Positions 47,643 through 56,541 are shown, numbered from the stretch's first letter. The stretch: DNA of 64,000 nucleotides from Ignavibacteria bacterium (GCA_016704345.1 JADJAH010000003.1:496001-560000), one strand, 5' to 3'. The notes: generated by a model not told the origin, from the letters alone. Made by a program: numbers and translations.

Positions 47643-48896
47643 ATGAAGATTGTTGTCTTTGAAGATGATAAGTTCGATCTGCTTTATCCTTTGTCAATGT
47701 TGAGGGCCGTCTATGACGTGAAGCCCGGGGCATCTAGCATTTTGGAAAAGATAAGCGCAGCATCAGGCAAAACTGCAGGGAGTATTTCGCTTCATTGCAG
47801 AAAGTCACTTGCACCACTGATGAAGTCGCAGACTGATTTGCCGGTAAATGAATTTGGGAAAGATGATTATCTGTTGCTGAACGGCAGATTTGTATTCGAT
47901 AAGAAGTTTATTAACAAACTGCTTAAGTCAAAGCCGGATGATAATTACTTTATCTCCGGAAGTTCTGTCGCCTATGCAACAGTCAGCAAGGCAAAGTCGG
48001 TCTTTCTTTATGGAAATTCAGTAAATGATGAAGGAACATTCTCCCGTGAGTTTTTCGAATATTCCGGACTTGGTGTGCAAAATATTGAAGCTAAGAACTT
48101 TAAAGAACTGATCTATCCGTGGGATGTCGTAGCTCATCTGCTCTCCGGAGGATTAACGGAAGACCTCGACTCTATCGGAATCAAAGGCAAGACAAGTTCG
48201 GGAAAGAATTTTGTGAAGGCAAGAAATATTCAGGCATCCGCAAAATCGAAGATAAGCAGGAATGCAGTGCTTGACGCGACCGATGGTAAGATCATTATTG
48301 AGCAAGGATGTGAGATCGAACCATTCGTATTCATCAAGGGTCCGGCATATATAGGAAAGAATTCACTGATAAAATCCGGAGCAAAGATCTATGGACCTTG
48401 CGTGATTGGAGAAGGATCAAAAGTTGCGGGAGAGATGGCCGAGTCAGTTTTTCATTCTCATGTAAACAAACAGCATGACGGCTTTGTGGGACATTCTTAC
48501 TTTTGTCCTTTTGTAAATCTTGGAGCGGATACTGTTACGAGTGATCTGAAGAATAACTACTCAAATATTCGCCAAAATTTCAAAGGCGGCAACATTGATA
48601 CAGGCATGAGGTTTCTTGGGAGCATTTTGGGAGATCATACCAAAACATCTATCAACACTATGCTTAATACAGGTACAATAGCCGGGATCTTTGCAAATAT
48701 TTTCGGCGGCGGATTTCCCTCTAAGAATATAAGATCTTTTTCATGGAATGAAGCCGGAAAGACATCTGAGAAATATGACTTTGACAAAGCAATAGAGACT
48801 GCAAAGATCGTAATGTCTCGAAGGGGAATAGATACTTCAGATGAGTATGTTGAGCTTACTAGAAAATATTTTGACAATGATTCTGAATCAACATGA
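47643..48896 (+). CDS. GlmU-like putative sugar nucleotidyltransferase with left-handed beta-helix
   Basis: The product, 417 residues from the ATG at 47643, has a shortened nucleotidyltransferase-like N-terminal half (MKIVVFEDDKFDLLYPLSML, LLNGRFVFDKK). Its C-terminal half is made of hexapeptide repeats (CEIEPFVFIKGPAYIGKNSL, GPCVIGEGSKVAG, VFHSHVNKQHDGFVGHSYFC). This matches the 'GlmU-like' family seen in Bacteroidota (TIGR03991-type, from memory), distinct from true GlmU. The usual GlmU GxGTRM loop is absent, so the activity is uncertain. An upstream in-frame TTG lies inside the rpmE terminator and is rejected. Confidence 0.85.
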   Translation: MKIVVFEDDKFDLLYPLSMLRAVYDVKPGASSILEKISAASGKTAGSISLHCRKSLAPLMKSQTDLPVNEFGKDDYLLLNGRFVFDKKFINKLLKSKPDDNYFISGSSVAYATVSKAKSVFLYGNSVNDEGTFSREFFEYSGLGVQNIEAKNFKELIYPWDVVAHLLSGGLTEDLDSIGIKGKTSSGKNFVKARNIQASAKSKISRNAVLDATDGKIIIEQGCEIEPFVFIKGPAYIGKNSLIKSGAKIYGPCVIGEGSKVAGEMAESVFHSHVNKQHDGFVGHSYFCPFVNLGADTVTSDLKNNYSNIRQNFKGGNIDTGMRFLGSILGDHTKTSINTMLNTGTIAGIFANIFGGGFPSKNIRSFSWNEAGKTSEKYDFDKAIETAKIVMSRRGIDTSDEYVELTRKYFDNDSEST

Positions 48897-48983
48897 AGCG
48901 GCAATTGTATCTAAATAGAATCAACAAGGATTGCCAAAGGAATTGTAACAAAAAAAGGTAATAGGTAAATTGCATCAAATTAA

Positions 48984-49057
48984 GGGCGGTTAGCTCAGTT
49001 GGTTAGAGCGCTACGTTGACATCGTAGAGGTCATTGGTTCGAGTCCATTACCGCCCA
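48984..49057 (+). tRNA. tRNA-Val (anticodon GAC)
   Basis: A 74-nt cloverleaf. Acceptor arms are GGGCGGT and ACCGCCC, the D-arm contains TAGCTCAGTTGGTTAGAGC, the anticodon stem CTACG/CGTAG has loop TTGACAT (anticodon GAC), and the T-arm has GGTTCGAGTCC. A is the discriminator base. No CCA is encoded. It lies 12 bases before thrS. Confidence 0.96.
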
Positions 49058-49069
49058 CATTTTTTATTT

Positions 49070-51001
49070 ATGGCAGAAAACATCAAAATAACATTCCCCG
49101 ACGGTTCCGTTAAGGAGTTTGAAAAGGGTAAATCGGCATTCGACATTGCAAATTCTATCAGCAGTCGCCTGGCGGATGAAGTACTCGTTGCCGAAGTCAA
49201 CGGCAAGATGAAAGATATTTCATCGCCTGTGAATGAAGATTCGAACATTGTGTTTCATAAGTTCGATTCCGAAAAAGGCAAGGAAGTCTATTGGCATACA
49301 ACTTCTCACATGATGGCGCAGGCGATTGAGGAACTTTTCCCCGGAGCAAGATTCGGAGTTGGTCCTCCTATTGAAGGCGGATTCTATTACGATATTGATT
49401 CGGACAGGAAGTTTACCGAAGAGGATCTGAAGAAAATCGAAGTCAAGATGCTCGAGATCGCAAAACGTGACCTGAAACCGGTGAGAACCGATCTGCCGAG
49501 ACTCGAAGCTATTGAATATTTTAAATCCAAGAGAGTAGATCCCTATAAAGTTGAGATCCTTGAAACAATTGCAAAAGATGAGGAATTCGTTTCACTATAT
49601 GCTCAAGGCGGTTTCACTGATCTATGCAGAGGACCGCATTTGCCGTCCACTTCAAAAGTAAAATCCGTTAAGCTGCTTTCGGTTTCCGGCTCTTATTGGC
49701 GCGGCGATGAGAACAGGCAAATGCTTCAGAGGATCTACGGAATTTCATTTCCCAAACAGAAAGATCTCGATCAGCATCTCAAAGATCTCGAAGAAGCAAA
49801 GAAGAGAGACCACAGAAAGCTGGGCAAAGAGCTGGATCTTTTTTCATTTCATGAAGAGGGTCCGGGATTTCCTTTCTGGCATAGTAACGGAATGATCCTT
49901 CTTAATGGTCTTAAAGATTTCCTTCGTGAAAAACTGCGAAGGCTGGATTATCAGGAGATAAATACTCCTATCATATTGAATCAGAAATTATGGCTGCAGT
50001 CAGGTCACTATGATAATTACAAAGAGAATATGTACTTCACCGAGATAGATGAGCGTGACTTTGCGGTGAAGCCGATGAATTGTCCGGGCAGTACTTTGGT
50101 TTACAGGACCTCGATGAAATCTTACAGGGACCTTCCGCTTAGGTTATTTGAGTTTGGTCTCGTTCACAGGCATGAATTGTCAGGCGTTTTGTCAGGGCTT
50201 TTCAGAGTCAGAAGCTTCACTCAGGATGATGCTCATGTATTCTGCACTCCCGAGCAGATTGAAGATGAGATCACGGTACTCATCAATTTGATTTTTGATG
50301 TTTATGGCGCATTTGGTTTTACCGATGTGCAGGTTTATTTGTCAACCAGGCCGGAGAAGTTCATAGGGTCGGAAGAGATATGGGATGGTTCGGAAAAATC
50401 GCTTGCAACTGCACTCGACAAGGCAGGCGTGAAATACAAAATAAATGCCGGCGATGGAGCATTTTACGGACCAAAGATTGACTTCGTTGTTAAGGACAGT
50501 CTGAGAAGAAACTGGCAGCTCGGCACCATACAGCTTGATTTCTCAATGCCTGAGAGATTCGGGCTTGAATATATTTCTCCCGACGGGAAAGTAGCGAGGC
50601 CGGTTATGATACACAGGGCAGTGCTTGGTTCATTCGAAAGATTCGTTGGTGTGCTGATAGAGCATTATGCAGGATATTTTCCGCTTTGGCTCGCTCCGGT
50701 GCAAGTATCTGTACTTCCTATTACCGATTCGCAATTTGATTATGCAAAGGAAATTGCAAACAAGCTTATAAATTCCGGATTCAGGGTTAATCTTGATCCG
50801 AGAAATGAAAAGATCGGTTACAAAATCCGTGAAGCCGAGAATAAAAAAGTGCCGTATATGATTGTAATTGGCGATAAGGAAAAAGAAAGCGGACAAATAT
50901 CTGTCAGGCAACATCAAAAGGGTGATATTGGTAAATTTGGATTGAATGAGTTTATTGAAAAGCTTAACTTGCAGGTCTTAAAAAGGGAGTATTACAATTA
51001 A
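49070..51001 (+). CDS. thrS: Threonyl-tRNA synthetase
   Basis: Charges tRNA-Thr. The 643-residue protein has a TGS domain at 1-62, the editing/SAD domain with HTTSHMMAQAIEELFPGA, a catalytic core and an anticodon-binding domain at about 540-640. Zinc ligands are Cys338 (NCPGSTLVYR), His389 (DDAHVFC) and His515 (MIHRAVLGSFERF), each four residues later than in E. coli. I use the ATG at 49070; an earlier in-frame start would lie within the tRNA. It is followed by infC-rpmI-rplT as in many bacteria. Confidence 0.97.
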   Translation: MAENIKITFPDGSVKEFEKGKSAFDIANSISSRLADEVLVAEVNGKMKDISSPVNEDSNIVFHKFDSEKGKEVYWHTTSHMMAQAIEELFPGARFGVGPPIEGGFYYDIDSDRKFTEEDLKKIEVKMLEIAKRDLKPVRTDLPRLEAIEYFKSKRVDPYKVEILETIAKDEEFVSLYAQGGFTDLCRGPHLPSTSKVKSVKLLSVSGSYWRGDENRQMLQRIYGISFPKQKDLDQHLKDLEEAKKRDHRKLGKELDLFSFHEEGPGFPFWHSNGMILLNGLKDFLREKLRRLDYQEINTPIILNQKLWLQSGHYDNYKENMYFTEIDERDFAVKPMNCPGSTLVYRTSMKSYRDLPLRLFEFGLVHRHELSGVLSGLFRVRSFTQDDAHVFCTPEQIEDEITVLINLIFDVYGAFGFTDVQVYLSTRPEKFIGSEEIWDGSEKSLATALDKAGVKYKINAGDGAFYGPKIDFVVKDSLRRNWQLGTIQLDFSMPERFGLEYISPDGKVARPVMIHRAVLGSFERFVGVLIEHYAGYFPLWLAPVQVSVLPITDSQFDYAKEIANKLINSGFRVNLDPRNEKIGYKIREAENKKVPYMIVIGDKEKESGQISVRQHQKGDIGKFGLNEFIEKLNLQVLKREYYN

Positions 51002-51015
51002 ATTAATTTCAGCTT

Positions 51016-51639
51016 ATTAAAGAGAAAAATTTCAAGGAAAGAACAAACGAGCAGATAAGGGCTCCGCAGGTTAGGGTAGTTGATGAAGACGGAAATTCTC
51101 TCGTCGTAATGACTAACTCAGATGCTTTGTTCATCTCAAGGTCAAGAGGTCTGGATCTTGTTGAGATATCTCCAAACTCCAAACCTCCGGTTTGTAAGAT
51201 TGTAGATTACGGCAAGTTTAATTACGAAAGACAGAAGAAAGAAAAGCTTGCGAAGAAGAACCAGCATGTGATGCATATAAAAGAGATACGATTCAATCCC
51301 AATACAGATACGCATGACATAGAGTTCAAGACTAAGCATCTCAGGCAGTTCCTGATGGAAGGACATAAAGTCAAGGCGTATGTTATGTTCAAGGGGCGTA
51401 TGATCACACATCCCGAAATTGGCCACAAGCTAATGAACGAGATCGTAGAGAAGCTTAACGATATCAGCAAGATTGAAGCACCGCCGAAGATGGAAGGTAA
51501 GACTTTGTTTGCATTTTTCCTTCCTGACAAACACAAAGTTCAGGTTTACAAAGATACTCTGGCAAAAGCCGGAAAAACAGAAGAGATTCCTTCGAAAGAA
51601 GATAAAACAGAAAAGGAAAAGGAAAAAGAAAATGCCTAA
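51016..51639 (+). CDS. infC: Translation initiation factor IF-3, probable ATT start
   Basis: IF-3 splits ribosomes and proofreads start codons. The frame is open from just after a TAA at 51004-51006 and reads IKEKNFKERTNEQIRAPQVR, VVDEDGNSLVVMTNSDAL and later GLDLVEISPNSKPPVCKI, with AYVMFKGRMITHPEIG. The only ATG (51109) would delete the conserved RTNEQIRAPQVRVVD segment. An ATT at 51016 is the natural start, as in E. coli infC, where the rare start lets IF-3 control its own synthesis. The Glu/Lys-rich C-terminus (KEDKTEKEKEKENA) overlaps rpmI by eight bases. Confidence 0.92.
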   Translation: MKEKNFKERTNEQIRAPQVRVVDEDGNSLVVMTNSDALFISRSRGLDLVEISPNSKPPVCKIVDYGKFNYERQKKEKLAKKNQHVMHIKEIRFNPNTDTHDIEFKTKHLRQFLMEGHKVKAYVMFKGRMITHPEIGHKLMNEIVEKLNDISKIEAPPKMEGKTLFAFFLPDKHKVQVYKDTLAKAGKTEEIPSKEDKTEKEKEKENA

Positions 51640-51826
51640 AATGAAATCGAACAGGGCATCCAAGAAGAGATTCAGGGTGACCGGTTCAGGAAAGATCAAA
51701 AGAGAAAAAGCTTACAGAAGCCATATTCTTACGAAGAAGTCTGCAAAAAGAAAAAGACATCTGAGAAAAGCGACACTTGTATCCGTCCAGGAAACAAGAA
51801 CCGTTAAGAGGCTGATACAAGCTTAA
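51632..51826 (+). CDS. rpmI: 50S ribosomal protein L35
   Basis: The 64-residue basic protein reads MPKMKSNRASKKRFRVTGSG and HILTKKSAKRKRHLRKATLV, the standard L35 text. The ATG at 51632 lies inside the end of infC (8-base overlap), consistent with coupled translation. rplT follows. Confidence 0.95.
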   Translation: MPKMKSNRASKKRFRVTGSGKIKREKAYRSHILTKKSAKRKRHLRKATLVSVQETRTVKRLIQA

Positions 51827-51858
51827 TTTTTTTTACAAATATTTTTTAAGGAGAAGAA

Positions 51859-52206
51859 ATGCCACGTTCAAAAAATAAAGTTGCTTCGCACAGAAGGCGA
51901 AAGAGAGTTCTTGAAGAAGCCAAAGGTTATGTAGGCGCAAGAAGCAAGTTGTATACTGTTGCCAAAAATTCCGTTGAAAAGGGATTGACACATGCATACA
52001 GGGATAGGAAGCTGAAGAAGAGAGAATACAAGAGTCTTTGGGTGACAAGAATCAATGCTGCAGCCAGACTGAACAATACGACCTACTCCAAGCTAATCGA
52101 TGCGTTGAACAAAAAAGACATCGACATCAACAGGAAGATTCTTGCCGAACTTGCTTACAGCAATGCACCGGCTTTCAGCGAGATTGTAAAATTCGCGCTG
52201 AAGTAA
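51859..52206 (+). CDS. rplT: 50S ribosomal protein L20
   Basis: 115 residues: MPRSKNKVASHRRRKRVLEE, GYVGARSKLYTVAKNSVEKG, AYRDRKLKKREYKSLWVTRI and NAAARLNNTTYSKLI. AAGGAG lies seven bases before the ATG. In some bacteria L20 represses its own operon through mRNA structure; I see no clear operator here. A terminator follows the gene. Confidence 0.97.
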   Translation: MPRSKNKVASHRRRKRVLEEAKGYVGARSKLYTVAKNSVEKGLTHAYRDRKLKKREYKSLWVTRINAAARLNNTTYSKLIDALNKKDIDINRKILAELAYSNAPAFSEIVKFALK

Positions 52207-52236
52207 TTTCTGTTTCTGTTTCAAAATAAATTTACT

Positions 52237-52268
52237 AAGGCGGATAATTCATATTCGCCTTATTTTTT
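52237..52268 (+). terminator. Rho-independent terminator after rplT
   Basis: AAGGCGGATA (52237-52246) pairs with TATTCGCCTT (52252-52261), with one G-U pair, a 5-nt loop and a TATTTTTT tail. It separates the infC operon from pheS. Confidence 0.8.
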
Positions 52269-52287
52269 AGCGTATGATAACTTTCCC

Positions 52288-53310
52288 ATGCTCGATAAAA
52301 TCGAATCCATAAAATCCGAAGCTCTGAATGCATCATCAGGCATAAGCGACGGTGATTCGCTTGAGCAGTTCAGAATTAAATTCCTTGGAAGGAAAGGAAC
52401 TATTCATGAGCTGTTCGAAGGCTTCAAAGATGTTAAGCCGGATGAGAAGGGAAAAGTCGGGAAGGCGCTGAATGAGCTGAAAGTATTGCTTCAGAAGATC
52501 TATGACGATAAGAAGTCAGAGTATGAAAAGACCGGTGGAGCAGATGATGAAGCTGATATCACTCTTCCGGGCAGAACATTTAACAAAGGAACGAGGCATC
52601 TCATTCATCAGGCAATTGCTGAGATCACCGGAATATTTTCGAAGATAGGTTTTGATATTTATGAAGGACCCGAGATAGAAGATGAGTTCCACAATTTTGA
52701 TGCGCTGAATACACCGGAGTATCATCCCTCACGTGACATGCAGGATACTTTTTATGTTGACAGCAAAGGCAAAGACAAGCGTTATCTTCTGAGGACTCAC
52801 ACGTCGCCCGGTCAAGTACACGTAATGGAGAATTCAAAGCCTCCTATAAGAGTCATAGTTCCCGGAAAAGTTTACAGGAATGAAGAAGTCAGTGCAAGAA
52901 GTCTTGCAGTGTTTCATCAGATTGAGGGGCTCTATGTTGACAAGGGTGTGAATTTTCGCGAGCTGAAGGGGACACTGGATCATTATGCTTGGGAATTTTT
53001 TGGTAAGGGATTGAAGACAAGACTTAGGCCTTCTTTTTTCCCGTTCACCGAGCCGAGTGCAGAGATGGATGTCGAGTGCATATTGTGCAAAGGGGATGGA
53101 TGCAGGGTTTGTAAGCACACTGGATGGCTCGAGATTCTCGGGTGCGGTATGGTCGATCCGAATGTCTTTCAATCAGTTGGATATGATCCGGATGAGTATA
53201 CCGGGTTCGCATTTGGAATTGGGATAGAAAGAACTTTGATGGTGAAATACGGAATCCCGGATATCAGAATTTTTTATGAGAATGACATTCGGTTCCTGAA
53301 ACAATTCTGA
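52288..53310 (+). CDS. pheS: Phenylalanyl-tRNA synthetase alpha subunit
   Basis: The catalytic subunit that, with PheT, charges tRNA-Phe. There is an N-terminal coiled-coil, then the class II core: GPEIEDEFHNFDALNTPEYH, LLRTHTSPGQVHVME, FHQIEGLYVDKGV, PFTEPSAEMDVEC and motif 3 GFAFGIGIERTLMVKYGI. A CILCKGDGCRVCKHTGW stretch forms a Cys-rich loop common in the family. The length of 340 residues is normal. pheT does not follow; a cyclophilin gene comes next. Confidence 0.97.
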   Translation: MLDKIESIKSEALNASSGISDGDSLEQFRIKFLGRKGTIHELFEGFKDVKPDEKGKVGKALNELKVLLQKIYDDKKSEYEKTGGADDEADITLPGRTFNKGTRHLIHQAIAEITGIFSKIGFDIYEGPEIEDEFHNFDALNTPEYHPSRDMQDTFYVDSKGKDKRYLLRTHTSPGQVHVMENSKPPIRVIVPGKVYRNEEVSARSLAVFHQIEGLYVDKGVNFRELKGTLDHYAWEFFGKGLKTRLRPSFFPFTEPSAEMDVECILCKGDGCRVCKHTGWLEILGCGMVDPNVFQSVGYDPDEYTGFAFGIGIERTLMVKYGIPDIRIFYENDIRFLKQF

Positions 53311-53378
53311 AATCAAGCAACAGAAACAAAATCAAAAAGCAAAATAAAACAAACAACAAATAACCTAAGGAGAAATAA

Positions 53379-54107
53379 ATGGCAAACAAAATAATCTCCG
53401 TTGCAATGTCTCTCTTCCTCGCAGTAACAATGTTGACTGGATGCGGAGAAGACAAAGAAACAGCAACTAAGAAAGCAACCGATGATGCTACCAAGAAGGT
53501 ACAGGAATCGGTTCAGAAGACAGTTGATACACTCAAGAAAACAGTTGACACACTAAAATCAAACGTAAAAGAGGCAGTGGATAAAATCGATTCGGCAGTA
53601 ACAGGAAACACACCAGCAGGAGATGTTTCAAAGAAATCTGACGGCAACATGGTAATGATGGAAACATCAATGGGCAAGATCAAGATAAAGCTTTACACCG
53701 ACAAAGCTCCTATTACCACCGGCAATTTCAAGAAACTTATCAATGAGGGATTCTATAATGGAATCAAGTTTCACAGAGTCATTGACGGCTTCATGATTCA
53801 GGGCGGAGATCCTTCAGGCAACGGCACAGGCGGTTCGAAAGAAACAATAAAAGACGAATTTGCTCCGGGCTTAAAGCACAGCAAGAAGGGAATTCTTTCG
53901 ATGGCCAACAGAGGACCGAACACAGGTTCATCACAGTTCTTCATCACCCTTGCACCAACCGACTGGCTTGACGGAAAGCATGCGATCTTCGGAGAAGTTG
54001 TAGAAGGAATGGATGTAGTTGATAAGATCGGCAAAGTAAAGACAGGTCCGAATGACAAGCCCGAAAAAGATATAGTGATGACAAAAGTTTACATGATGGA
54101 AAAGTAA
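53379..54107 (+). CDS. Lipoprotein peptidyl-prolyl cis-trans isomerase (cyclophilin)
   Basis: An exported folding helper. A lipobox LTGC (Cys22) marks a lipid-anchored protein. Residues 28-80 form a Lys/Asp-rich amphipathic helix with near-repeats (KKVQESVQKTVDTLKKTVDT LKS), resembling a stalk. The cyclophilin domain follows: TSMGKIKIKLYTDKAPITTG, FHRVIDGFMIQGGDPSGNGT, ANRGPNTGSSQFFITL and GKHAIFGEVVEGMDVVDKI. Catalytic Arg (FHRV) and QFFIT are present. The ribosome-binding site AAGGAG precedes the ATG. A strong terminator follows. Confidence 0.94.
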   Translation: MANKIISVAMSLFLAVTMLTGCGEDKETATKKATDDATKKVQESVQKTVDTLKKTVDTLKSNVKEAVDKIDSAVTGNTPAGDVSKKSDGNMVMMETSMGKIKIKLYTDKAPITTGNFKKLINEGFYNGIKFHRVIDGFMIQGGDPSGNGTGGSKETIKDEFAPGLKHSKKGILSMANRGPNTGSSQFFITLAPTDWLDGKHAIFGEVVEGMDVVDKIGKVKTGPNDKPEKDIVMTKVYMMEK

Positions 54108-54132
54108 TATAACACAAACAAGATTTATCAGA

Positions 54133-54167
54133 GCCGCGCCGGATGAATTCCGGTGCGGCTTTTTTTA
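54133..54167 (+). terminator. Rho-independent terminator after the cyclophilin gene
   Basis: A 10-bp stem, GCCGCGCCGG (54133-54142) with CCGGTGCGGC (54150-54159, one G-T pair), a 7-nt loop and a T-run. Confidence 0.85.
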
Positions 54168-54518
54168 TGCCCGGAGAAATACGGGATTTGCTGGCCGCCG
54201 ATTTGGAAGGCCAAGTTTATTCAGGCTGAAGTCATCGATTACCGGCACTACCATCTTGAAGGAACATTACCAAGCGATTACTGTGCAGATCCCTATCCCG
54301 CTGAACTTATCTGTTATAATTTAGGAATCCCGAATATTGAACCACACTATATGATATGGATTGCTGAGTATTGTGGCATGTCCGTCGAGTCTAAAAAATG
54401 CAGGAAGTTTTATCCATGCAAACAGAATGACCATACTAAATGAACAACAAATTCTATTGATTGTGCATGATAATTATTGCAAGTTTTATACGGTTGAAAC
54501 AAATGAAAGGAGATCGAC
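54168..54518 (+). other. Stretch without a convincing gene
   Basis: One plus-strand frame is open from inside the terminator to 54443 (including SDYCADPYPAELICYNLG and HYMIWIAEYCGMSVE). It has a non-random look but no start codon or ribosome-binding site after the terminator. It could be the tail of a decayed gene. AAAGGAGATCGAC before 54519 serves the next gene. Confidence 0.35.
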
Positions 54519-56021
54519 ATGAAAACATTAATCATTTGCTTTCTCTTGCTGACATCTGCAACTTCATCTGCACAGCTTCAGCATTATGATTCAAGCTACA
54601 CGCTCATTTCCTCCGGCACTTCCGACCTGCTGAATCCGGTATTCTACAAAGGCACAGAATCATTCATATTCTCCTACGAAAATGAATGCATGATGCTTTA
54701 TGAGAAGAGAAATTCCGGATTGAGTAACATAGCTGTCCGAAAGATGAAGAAGGACACGGTCGGTTCAGAAGTGATGCTGACAAACGACGCACTCTTCAAT
54801 ACCAATGCAGCAATTGCGCATACAAAGCGTTCAGCCAGTATTAAAAAAGCTCTCGCTGTATTTGAAACAAGATCTCTTGGAGTAACAAAACTCCGGTACG
54901 CGCATTACAACGGTTCTTCATGGAGTGATGCGCAGTTCATCACAAGTGACACTGTTCAGACTTCATCGCCTTCTGTTACAAATCTCGGTGTTGATACAAG
55001 TAATGTATTTCTTGTTGCCTATAGGAAGTATAATGAGATTTTTCTCCGAAGATTCGAGAACGGAATTTGGGGCAACGAATTTCTGATCTCACCTTCCGAT
55101 ACAAGCAGAAATTACTATTCCCCGGAAATTATCAGCAACAGCTTTAATTCTAGTTTCGGAGCCGCGCATATTGCATTCAATTATGATTCATCAGGAATTG
55201 CAAGGATCATGTATGCAATTGTTACATCAGTCTCATTGGATTCGCTTAGAATAAATTCATACTCCAGATTCTCACAAAGCGGTAGTCAGTCCGTAACCGG
55301 TTTTTCTTTGAACTACAATTTCTATCCTGTTTTGAATTTTGATTACTTCACGGGCAACAGTAAGAAATTCTATTCGGCAATAGTGAAGCCACCGAGTGCT
55401 CCATCGCTGATTGCCCAGGATGAATTATCGGGAGATAATTACTACGGAAGCGGAACTTCAATTTCAATACTCACGGATGAAATTTCGCAGTATATGGGAA
55501 TCAGCTGGCTAAACAAATCAGGTGATACTACATGGGCGTGTTGCAGACACATAGGTTATGGGATCTCACGGTTCAGAATAAACAATGCTGCACAGGAAAA
55601 GACTATAGCTATAAGCCCATTGATGTTGAATATGTCTAACTACAGGCTGCTTGTCAGAATTGTATGGAATGACTTTGAAAACGGGAGATATGTAATCAAG
55701 GCAAGTAATGGAACATTTGATCTGGGAAGCATTAATTCTGCAAATGGAATAGCAGATGAATTCGAGCTGTATCAAAATTATCCTAATCCATTCAACCCTT
55801 CAACAAAGATCAGTTACAAATTAAGAATGTCAGGTTACATTGTTTTTAAGATTCATGATATTGCCGGGAGAGAATTTAACTCGCTTGTGAACGCAAGGCA
55901 GAATGCCGGAAGTTACGAAATTATGTTTCCTTCAGGCAATCTTCCAAGCGGTGTGTATTTTTATTCGATGTACATTGATGGAGTTGCAGTCGCGAGCAGG
56001 AAGATGGTTGTTTTGAAGTGA
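54519..56021 (+). CDS. Secreted protein with T9SS sorting domain, function unknown
   Basis: 500 residues. A signal peptide (MKTLIICFLLLTSATSSAQ) is followed by a body of short beta-strands of unknown family (SGTSDLLNPVFYKGTESF, VAYRKYNEIFLRRFENG). These look like a propeller or sialidase-like fold without clear Asp boxes. It ends with a T9SS type A domain: ELYQNYPNPFNPSTKISYKL, IHDIAGREFNSLVNARQNAG and ASRKMVVLK. AAAGGAG lies seven bases before the ATG. A heptamer microsatellite begins within ten bases of the stop. The frame is intact. Confidence 0.88.
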   Translation: MKTLIICFLLLTSATSSAQLQHYDSSYTLISSGTSDLLNPVFYKGTESFIFSYENECMMLYEKRNSGLSNIAVRKMKKDTVGSEVMLTNDALFNTNAAIAHTKRSASIKKALAVFETRSLGVTKLRYAHYNGSSWSDAQFITSDTVQTSSPSVTNLGVDTSNVFLVAYRKYNEIFLRRFENGIWGNEFLISPSDTSRNYYSPEIISNSFNSSFGAAHIAFNYDSSGIARIMYAIVTSVSLDSLRINSYSRFSQSGSQSVTGFSLNYNFYPVLNFDYFTGNSKKFYSAIVKPPSAPSLIAQDELSGDNYYGSGTSISILTDEISQYMGISWLNKSGDTTWACCRHIGYGISRFRINNAAQEKTIAISPLMLNMSNYRLLVRIVWNDFENGRYVIKASNGTFDLGSINSANGIADEFELYQNYPNPFNPSTKISYKLRMSGYIVFKIHDIAGREFNSLVNARQNAGSYEIMFPSGNLPSGVYFYSMYIDGVAVASRKMVVLK

Positions 56022-56028
56022 GAAGTGA

Positions 56029-56175
56029 AAATTGAAAATTGAAAATTGAAAATTGAAAATGGAAAATGGAAAATGGAAAATTGAAAATTGAAAATGGAAA
56101 ATGGAAAATGGAAAGTTGAAAACTGAAAATGGATAATGGAAAGTGGAAAGTGGAAAGTGGAGAATTGAAAGTGGA
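56029..56175. repeat. Heptanucleotide microsatellite (GAAAATT/GAAAATG units) after a stop codon
   Basis: About twenty 7-bp units of GAAAATT and GAAAATG types, with some GAAAGTG variants, begin right after the stop at 56019-56021. Relative to the upstream gene it has the same orientation as the array behind the CAP gene at 29672-29749. Confidence 0.88.
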
Positions 56176-56313
56176 GAATTTTTGCCGTTGTTGGTCTTAG
56201 CCCGCAATGAAGCACGTGAAAGTTCTCTCGAATTTTTGCCGTTGTTGGTCTTAGCCCGCAATGAAGCACGTGAAAGTTCTCTCGAATTTTTGCCGTTGTT
56301 GGTCTTAGCCCGC
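56176..56313. repeat. 54-bp tandem repeat (2.6 units)
   Basis: Units 56176-56229 and 56230-56283 appear identical, and a third partial unit (56284-56313) runs into the dispersed repeat at 56292-56419. The unit contains TTGCCGTTGTTGGTCTTAGC and AATGAAGCACGTGAAAG. Confidence 0.88.
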
Positions 56314-56419
56314 ATCAACAATATCTCCGATCCTAATGTAAATTTTCCAGCGGGCGAGACCCCGCCTGCAGAGATTGTACTTGATTTACCGACTGCGGGC
56401 AGGCAACAACTTACCCTAA
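56292..56419. repeat. Dispersed repeat, copy B, uninterrupted (128 bp)
   Basis: Starts GCCGTTGTTGGTCTTAGCCC and ends CAACAACTTACCCTAA. It matches copy A at 45782-45958 but lacks the 49-bp mini-element, so it shows the empty site (CCGCCTGCAGAG). Confidence 0.9.
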
Positions 56420-56460
56420 ACAACTACACTTAATGAACTGACAGAGACACCCTGTGTTTG

Positions 56461-56541
56461 TTGTTGGTGACCCAAAAGTTTGCATGGCTCTCCTTGATGT
56501 TAGTCACTCTCTACTTTGCAAACTTTTGGGAACACCAACAA
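56461..56541. repeat. Large imperfect hairpin
   Basis: Arms 56461-56484 and 56517-56541 are complementary over about 24 bases with one bulge (TTGTTGGTGACCCAAAAG and the complement of CTTTTGGGAACACCAACAA), around a 32-nt loop. There is no T-run. It looks like another palindromic repeat element rather than a terminator. The rest of 56420-56750 holds no gene. Confidence 0.7.

Noticed and set aside
54153..54443. 96-codon frame after the cyclophilin gene
   Set aside because: Its only early start lies inside the terminator stem; no ribosome-binding site. Kept only as a noted open stretch.
55932..56423. Minus-strand frame across the microsatellite and 54-bp repeats
   Set aside because: Only repeat-derived Phe/His/Ser-rich text; no start signal or domain.
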